Shown: piece after piece, positions 58,561-64,000 of the stretch
Numbering within the stretch: the first letter of the stretch is position 1
How the letters are laid out: every line of letters begins with the position of its first letter
Notes under the pieces: generated by a model
Databases searched by the model: none
Told to the model about the DNA's origin: nothing
Seen by the model: only the letters and a program-made list of their open reading frames with translations
Translations under genes and position numbers: made by a program
NCBI GenBank assembly: GCA_032622095.1
Contig: CP136069.1
Span: 101,522,278-101,586,277 of the forward strand
DNA from: Siphonodentalium dalli
Lineage: Eukaryota; Mollusca; Scaphopoda; Gadilida; Siphonodentaliidae
Length of the DNA: 64,000 nucleotides
Direction of reading: 5' to 3'

Positions 58561-59186
58561 GGCTAACTATTTGAATAGAATTTTAATGTTTTGCTATCGG
58601 AACCTAAATAAATAAAAGGTCCCTTACCACACGACCCCAGAATAAAGATGGTTTTCTTAACCCTTTTCCCAACAGCACATGTAGTTAAACCACGTCAGAT
58701 AGCCAACGTCACCAGGTATGAAGGTAATTACGTTAGCCAACAGGAATTTGACGTTTTGATATCATTGGGTGTTTCCCCATACTGGCCACAGGTATATGTG
58801 CCATGTGTATCATCCGATATGCAACAACAAACATGCTTTCACTTTAAGTGTCATCTGTGAATAAGATAATGGAAACATAAACCAATAGACGAACTAAATA
58901 TTGTGCATATAAACAACCGTTTATCTTCATTTTATCACACATGTGAGTCAAAAATGACATTTTATGCAAATTTACGGTATGCCTATGCGAGTATGTCCTT
59001 TAAGTTTGTTTACCCACGGATTCGCGTCCTGCTTGAAAAAAAAATAATTCATGATTTTTGAAAACAAAAAAGCGTATTATAAATAAAATAATTAAACCAA
59101 ATGTCTTTATATTTGATGTGCATTAATTATATAAACCATGATTTGACAAAAGTCGTAAAAAGACTTCCGATAAAAGCGCAAATTAT
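58561..59186. other. Flank with a lone TTAA-MITE tip
   Basis: At 58658 the sequence TTAACCCTTTTCCCAACAGC matches the tip of the TTAA MITEs, but no opposite tip was found nearby. TTTATGCAAATTT (58960) contains an octamer-like ATGCAAAT. The ORF at 58648-58860 starts at this tip and shows no domain. Confidence 0.4.
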
Positions 59187-59765
59187 TAGCAATTACGTCA
59201 CGTTGCTTTGTGAAAGTTTGTAAATTTTCGTGCAAAAACCACATGTTCAAAGGTCACTTTTTGTTGATTCTAAGAATGTTTTCATTGACAACCAATGACA
59301 TCAATGATTAGAAGTTTGAACTGATTTCATTGGCTCAAGTTTAGGGGTGGAGTTTCCCCATTGATGCTAATTAGATGACAGAAAACGAGCGCGAATTGTT
59401 CGAAATAGCAGTGGGCTAACTTGAGACGTCGCCAGCAGGTGCTCGAATGTGTCGCTTGGGATATTCTTTGTTTTATCGACATTGCGTTGATATAAGAACC
59501 TTATTACTTTATACTCGGTAATTATATATGCATACACGCAAAGAAGTTTCCCAAGATGAATTTGAGATATCTGCATGTCAACTGTAAACTCGCCTTTATT
59601 TAGAAGCACCCGCATTGGGCTGACTTGATGTCAAACCAGGAGATATTGACTTTTTTTTATTGATTTCTTTCTCGATCGATCAGGGTCGATGGTCTTTTGC
59701 GCGGTATATTAGAAATCTTGAACAGATGGATATATAAAAGTAATATCTCATCAATTTATTATACT
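59187..59765 (+). repeat. Left arm of a long inverted repeat
   Basis: Reverse-complementary to 63425-64000. Matching blocks run from TAGCAATTACGTCACGTTGC through GGCTCAAGTTTAGGGGTGGA, GGGATATTCTTTGTTTTATC and CTTGATGTCAAAC to GAAATCTTGAACAGATGGAT. The arms are diverged, with small indels. The outer boundary may lie before 59187, because the right arm runs off the window. The 82-codon minus ORF here is a chance frame. Confidence 0.8.
59731..59740 (+). promoter_or_regulatory. TATA-like box in the left arm
   Basis: TATATAAAAG lies in the best-conserved block shared by both arms (CAGATGGATATATAAA). The mirror copy is at 63472-63480 on the minus strand, so both would fire inward. No transcript or initiator evidence. 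Confidence 0.35.
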
Positions 59766-60660
59766 AAATTTGTAGATAATATATTTTAAAAAGTTTTAAT
59801 TATGTGTTCAGAATCCCGCCGATAGCACAACAACGGCCGCGTCCGTAGTTACATTACAACCGGAAATAATATTCCGATGCTCCGACATAACCTGATTTCG
59901 CAGAGTAAATTTGTGCAATGAAAGCAGAAAGATCCACTTTGAGTCATCAATTTGGAATTGCAATGTTCGAGTTCTCAAATTAAACAACAATTGTGACACT
60001 AAATGAATATGTTTCCCAACATTTGGTTTGTGGAGAAGTTCACCTACATTAAATATTGATCAAATTTCGTCTTCGTCGAAAATTCGCTACCAGTGAACCA
60101 CGTGTTTCTGTTTCGTTTTTTTTTCATTTTGTCAGCCAATACGAGACTGAGAACATACTCTATGTCAAAAAAAATTAATATTTAGGAAGGCAAGGTGGAA
60201 ATACGTGCCTGCATTATGATGTTAGTCCATTAAAAAAATTTTTATAATAAAAATCTTTTTTCACGGGTGAAGTGACAATCATAATGGAACTCGACAGGAA
60301 AAACATCCCAATGGCCAGTTCCGCAACTGTCACGCTGATATTTTGCTTAGCTGTGGCCGATTTAATTACGGCTGGGGAAAATGTTCATATTGCACTATTT
60401 GGAAATATAAAATCACCACTTAAGAAATAATACATAATCCAATATAAATATCAATTTCAAGTTGTCATATTTTACATAGATTACCCTCGCGGCCACGCAT
60501 AACGCAATCAACAAGGAAGCGTCTCTGACAACAACTTTCGTTTTCGTCGAAACCACGTGTTTCTATTTCGTTTGTTTTCATTTTGTCGGCCAAAACAGTA
60601 TTCTAAGTAAACATTTTGCAAATCTAAAGCCTAGCAAAGGAAGAAAGGATTTAATATGTG
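59766..60660. other. Interior of the inverted-repeat region, with a direct repeat
   Basis: CCACGTGTTTCTGTTTCG (60098) and CCACGTGTTTCTATTTCG (60553) open two direct copies of ~60 bp containing CATTTTGTCGGCCAA-like sequence. CACGTG is an E-box. No coding exon seen. Confidence 0.45.
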
Positions 60661-60775
60661 CCCATCATGATCTTAACCACCAGGAGAACAAAACACAATC
60701 AATGTAAATCGTCATTATTACTCTTTATTCGAGTCTCAAATCCGAGTGTTGAAAACGCAAAAATTAAAGACGTCA

Positions 60776-60858
60776 AAAGACGATACGGACGCTACAACAA
60801 AAGACGTCAAAAGACGATACGGACGCTACAACAAAAGACGTCAAAAGACGATACGTTG
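60776..60858 (+). repeat. 34-bp tandem repeat (about 2.5 copies)
   Basis: Unit GACGTCAAAAGACGATACGG followed by ACGCTACAACAAAA. Each copy contains the palindrome GACGTC. The ORF across it (60658-60864) is a by-product of the repeat. Confidence 0.85.
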
Positions 60859-60899
60859 GAATAAGGGTTAAGAGGTTGGCTTTTTTGAAAAAACAAATT

Positions 60900-61240
60900 G
60901 AAAATTTATAGAATGGTAAAAATTCAAGAAAGGGGAATAACTCAGTGAATATTTTTCTTCTGCAGTCCATTATACATGTTGCACATTAGCAATATATGGG
61001 TAACAGTATCAATTCTCTACATTTAAAACTCAAAATGGTCAAAATTTTTCTAAGTCATGAAAGGGGAATACCGAAAGTTTCAATTCTCTACATTTGAAAC
61101 TGTGGGAGGAGTTGATTACACAATGAATGTACCAAAAATTGTATTGGTAAAAAAAAGTCAAGAATGCATATCAGCAATATATTGGTAACAATATCCTAAA
61201 GTTTCAATTCTCTACATTTGAAACACTGTGTCGGAACTGT
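60900..61240 (+). repeat. Family-F pearl-like cores, no ends
   Basis: Three diverged cores with TTTCAATTCTCTACATTTGA and GTGGGAGGAGTTGATTACAC, the same sequence that occurs reversed in the minus-strand element at 22203-22682. No hairpin or tract. Confidence 0.6.
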
Positions 61241-61602
61241 TACATTGGAAGTCATTCTATTACCGGTTTGAGATTGCACAGGAATGATTTGTTACGGTTC
61301 TGTACTGGTTCCTTATGATTAAAAATAAAACTTTTCGGTAGATTTTGACAGGTAAAACTCAATTTTCAAGACATCTATTATAAAGTGACAATTTGATTCA
61401 ATTTTCCACCACCTTACAATGTGCGAGTTGTAATAACGATGAAAACTGTAAATTTTGGTATCTCGATAGATTTTCTCTTGACAGTCTGTTCTCTCTCCCC
61501 ATTTAACCCTTTACCAAACAGTATTATGACTAACGTCATTACCTCCACCCAATACTGACAAGAGAGAATGTCGCCACCCCAGCGAACAGAACTTTCTGGT
61601 GA

Positions 61603-62144
61603 CGTCAAAGGATTTAGTCATGCAAAAAATATAATCCAAGATGGCTGCCATGTTTTATGGCCAAATGACACCAAAATGACTCGTTCCCATCTACATGTCA
61701 ATATTAACATCCACGACAAATTTCATGATGATCCGACCAAAGGTAGGACCTGTAGCCTGTGCCAAATCATGCAAAGAATAAAATCCAAGATGGCTGCCAT
61801 GTTTTTTTTGCCGAATGATCCCAAAATGACTCGTTCCCATCTACATGTCAATATTAACATTCATATTTCATGATGATCAGACCAACAGTAGGACCTGTAG
61901 CCCGTGCTAATGGATTGAATTTTGAAATCCAATTAAGCCACTGGCGGCCATGTTTTTTTTCCGTATGACCTCAAAATGACTCGTTCCCATCTACATATCA
62001 ATGTCAACAGCTATGACAAATTTCATAATGATCCGACCAAAGGCTAAAGGAAATTGTTGACGAATCACACACGCATACACATGGATGACGGACGACAAAG
62101 CTTTGGCAATAGCTCAAACTTTACAAAGTAAAGTTGAGCTAATA
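61603..62144 (+). mobile_element. Pearl-like family E, short copy
   Basis: Three cores like those at 39764-42605 (CCAAGATGGCTGCCATGTTT; CCCAAAATGACTCGTTCCC; GACCTGTAGCC), then GGAAATTGTTGACGAATCAC, GGATGACGGACGAC and the hairpin TAGCTCAAACTTTAC...GTAAAGTTGAGCTA plus ATAA. It has three monomers where the other copy has about sixteen, so the core number varies widely. Confidence 0.8.
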
Positions 62145-62499
62145 ACCCAAGTAAATTCAACGAAATATACATCAAGTTAATAAATGCACCACTTATCAGC
62201 AATTTCTGTGAAAATTGTTGGGCAGATTGAAAATTCAAATATGAGTCAGTATGAGCAAAGGTTTTATTGCGTAAGTTATATTTAGTGGAGACAGATGCAT
62301 GATTCGAAGTGATAACTGTATTACTAGATATAGATTTCATAAGGTTTCCTAACATGTTCTTTTATATTTTTAAATGGCGATATAATTTGTTGTTTTAAGT
62401 TAGTAACAAGTGCACCGCTAGGCGGAGGTAACGCCCCCGACTGTACAATCAGAGAAACTTTCTGGTTAAGCGCTATAAAAATGCCACATGTTGTTCTAT
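62145..62499. other. Spacer between two pearl-like elements
   Basis: The minus ORF at 62065-62355 covers this stretch but shows no domain and overlaps the end of a repeat. No other feature. Confidence 0.4.
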
Positions 62500-63160
62500 A
62501 TTAGCTTCAAATTTGGTCTGGTGCCACAAAAATAGAAGGAAAACTGATTTTTCTAAAAAAAAACTGAATTTTTTAAGTCGAAAAAGTGTCATAACTCTCA
62601 CAGAAATTATCCGATTGAACCGAAATTTTACCTTGACCTGTATTGCGATATTGGTAATACACAAAAAAACGGGTTTTGCAAATAAACAATCCAAAATCTG
62701 GAAACCAAAAAAAGTAGCAGAAAACCTGAATTTTCTAAGTCCAAAAAGGGGCGTAACTCTGGAAAAAATGGGCGGACGAAACCACGGCTATGGGGAAATC
62801 TTGTCCCCCCGGCTGGTCTATTGGCATACCAAAGATCAACCGAACTGAATTAGCGAAACCAAAGTTATGAGTTGAAACATTCGTATGCCACAGAAAACTG
62901 AATTTTCTAAGTCCAAAAAGGGGCGTAACTCTGGAAAAAATGGGTGGACGAAACCGCAGTTATGGGGAAATCTTGTCCCCCGGCTGGTCTATTAGCATAC
63001 CAAAGATCAACTGAATTGAGTTAGCGAAACCAAAGTTATGAGTTGAAATGTTCGTACGGACGGACGGACGGACGGAAGGACGGACGGAAGGACGGACGGA
63101 CGGACGGAGGGCTCCACTATATACCCCCAAATCTCCATCGGAGATCGGGGGCATAATAAA
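62500..63160 (+). mobile_element. Pearl-like family D with long ACGG tract
   Basis: Three cores (GTGTCATAACTCTCACAG; GGGGCGTAACTCTGGAAAAA twice, near 62748 and 62921), CTTGTCCCCCGGCTGGTCTA, a (CGGA)n tract at 63057-63110, and the hairpin CCCCCAAATCTCCATCGGAG followed by ATCGGGGGCATAATAAA. The tail includes AATAAA. The 5' tip was not identified. Confidence 0.75.
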
Positions 63161-63424
63161 AGCATGGCCTGGCTCAGTTATCATTGTCATGGAATGTCAT
63201 CGGTATAATATGGCTTCAGCCCCGTAGAATGATTAGCCCTGTGTGATCGACATGTGTATTACACAAACAGTAATGCAAAATGTAAATACAGGGCTAACTA
63301 AACCCATACCATGCCACCTCACCCTTCCAGACATCAGACCTCTGGACCTCCGATTCAGTCACACACATTGATACACAATACACACATACAATACTATTTC
63401 ACACATTATGATTGTCACTTCAGC

Positions 63425-64000
63425 TGTGAAAAAAATCTCCAAAATTAGAACAATTAATTGATGAGATATTACTTTATATATCCATCTGTTCAAGATTTCA
63501 AATACACCATGCAAAAAGACCCTCGACTGCCATCGACCCAGATTGAGAAAGAAAGAAAGAAATATAAAAAGTAAATATCTCCCAGTTTGACATCAAGTCT
63601 GCAAATATCTCAAATTCATCTTGGGAAGCTTCTTTGTGTCCATGCATATATAATTACAGAGTATAAAGTAATAGGGTACTTATATCAACGCAATATCGAT
63701 AAAACAAAGAATATCCCAAGCGGCACATTAGAGCACCAGCTGGCAATAATGCTGACGTCTTAGGGCTAACACTGCCGTTTTGAACAATTCGCGCATTTTT
63801 TTGTGATCTAATAAGCATCAATGGGGAAACTCCACCCCTAAACTTGAGCCAATGAAATCAGTTCATGAATGGTTCTAATCATCGATTTCATTGGTTGTCA
63901 ATGAAAAGATTTCATAGAATCAACAAAAAGAGACCTTTGAAAATGCGTTTTTTGCACGAAAATTGACAAAATTTCACAAAGCAACGTGACGTGATTGCTA
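63425..64000 (-). repeat. Right arm of the long inverted repeat, cut by the window end
   Basis: Inverted partner of 59187-59765: TTGATGAGATATTACTTTAT, ATCCATCTGTTCAAGATTTC, TGACATCAAGTC, GGGGAAACTCCACCCCTAAA, CACAAAGCAACGTGACG. The two arms enclose about 3.66 kb. The homology reaches base 64000, so the true arm length is unknown. Confidence 0.8.

Noticed and set aside
62065..62355. 96-codon minus ORF
   Set aside because: It starts in spacer and ends in a pearl-like element; no domain.
63055..63112. (CGGA)n run as an independent microsatellite locus
   Set aside because: It is the standard tract of a pearl-like element, just before its hairpin.

Overview
The window is eukaryotic, AT-rich and intron-rich, and dominated by transposable elements. 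The best fit is a bivalve mollusc. That inference rests on many short elements with tandem 'GGGCCATAACTCTG'-type cores of about 140-175 bp, an (ACGG)n/(ACAG)n tract and a terminal hairpin followed by ATAAAA. This is the architecture of the bivalve 'pearl' elements and of Helentron-associated non-autonomous elements. No rRNA, tRNA or CRISPR array was seen.

The one clear host gene is on the minus strand: the 3' part of a BET-family bromodomain gene (BRD4 / Fs(1)h long-isoform type). Four phase-compatible coding exons were recovered at 54405-54259, 51393-51302, 49928-49793 and 11373-11308. Together they encode 146 residues of the conserved C-terminal motif and end in IDMNKQSEKMASFEQFF and a TGA stop. 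The bromodomains and ET domain must lie beyond base 64000. The last intron is about 38.4 kb and carries most of the repeats.

Layout: 1-11.3 kb is gene-downstream DNA with two TTAA-flanked MITEs and pearl-like elements. 11.4-22.7 kb is intron with a Helitron cluster, TTAA elements, two LINE pseudogene fragments and pearl-like elements. 23.2-35.7 kb is a large array of a ~225-bp satellite organised into 3302-bp higher-order units: two whole copies in direct order, a third truncated, then a switch to the opposite orientation near 30770. 37.5-43.2 kb is a nested, head-to-tail chain of pearl-like elements, one of them a ~2.8-kb array of ~162-bp monomers. 48.2-49.8 kb is a pogo/Tigger-like transposon that still encodes a DNA-binding-domain ORF and ends 11 bp from a splice donor of the BET gene. 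50.4-51.25 kb holds a hAT MITE with a perfect 8-bp target duplication and another TTAA MITE. 55-64 kb is upstream intron or flank with more pearl-like elements and a ~580-bp inverted repeat whose arms both carry an inward-facing TATA-like box.

Nearly all pearl-like elements point in the plus direction, antisense to the BET gene. All homology calls were made by eye from motifs; no database search was possible.
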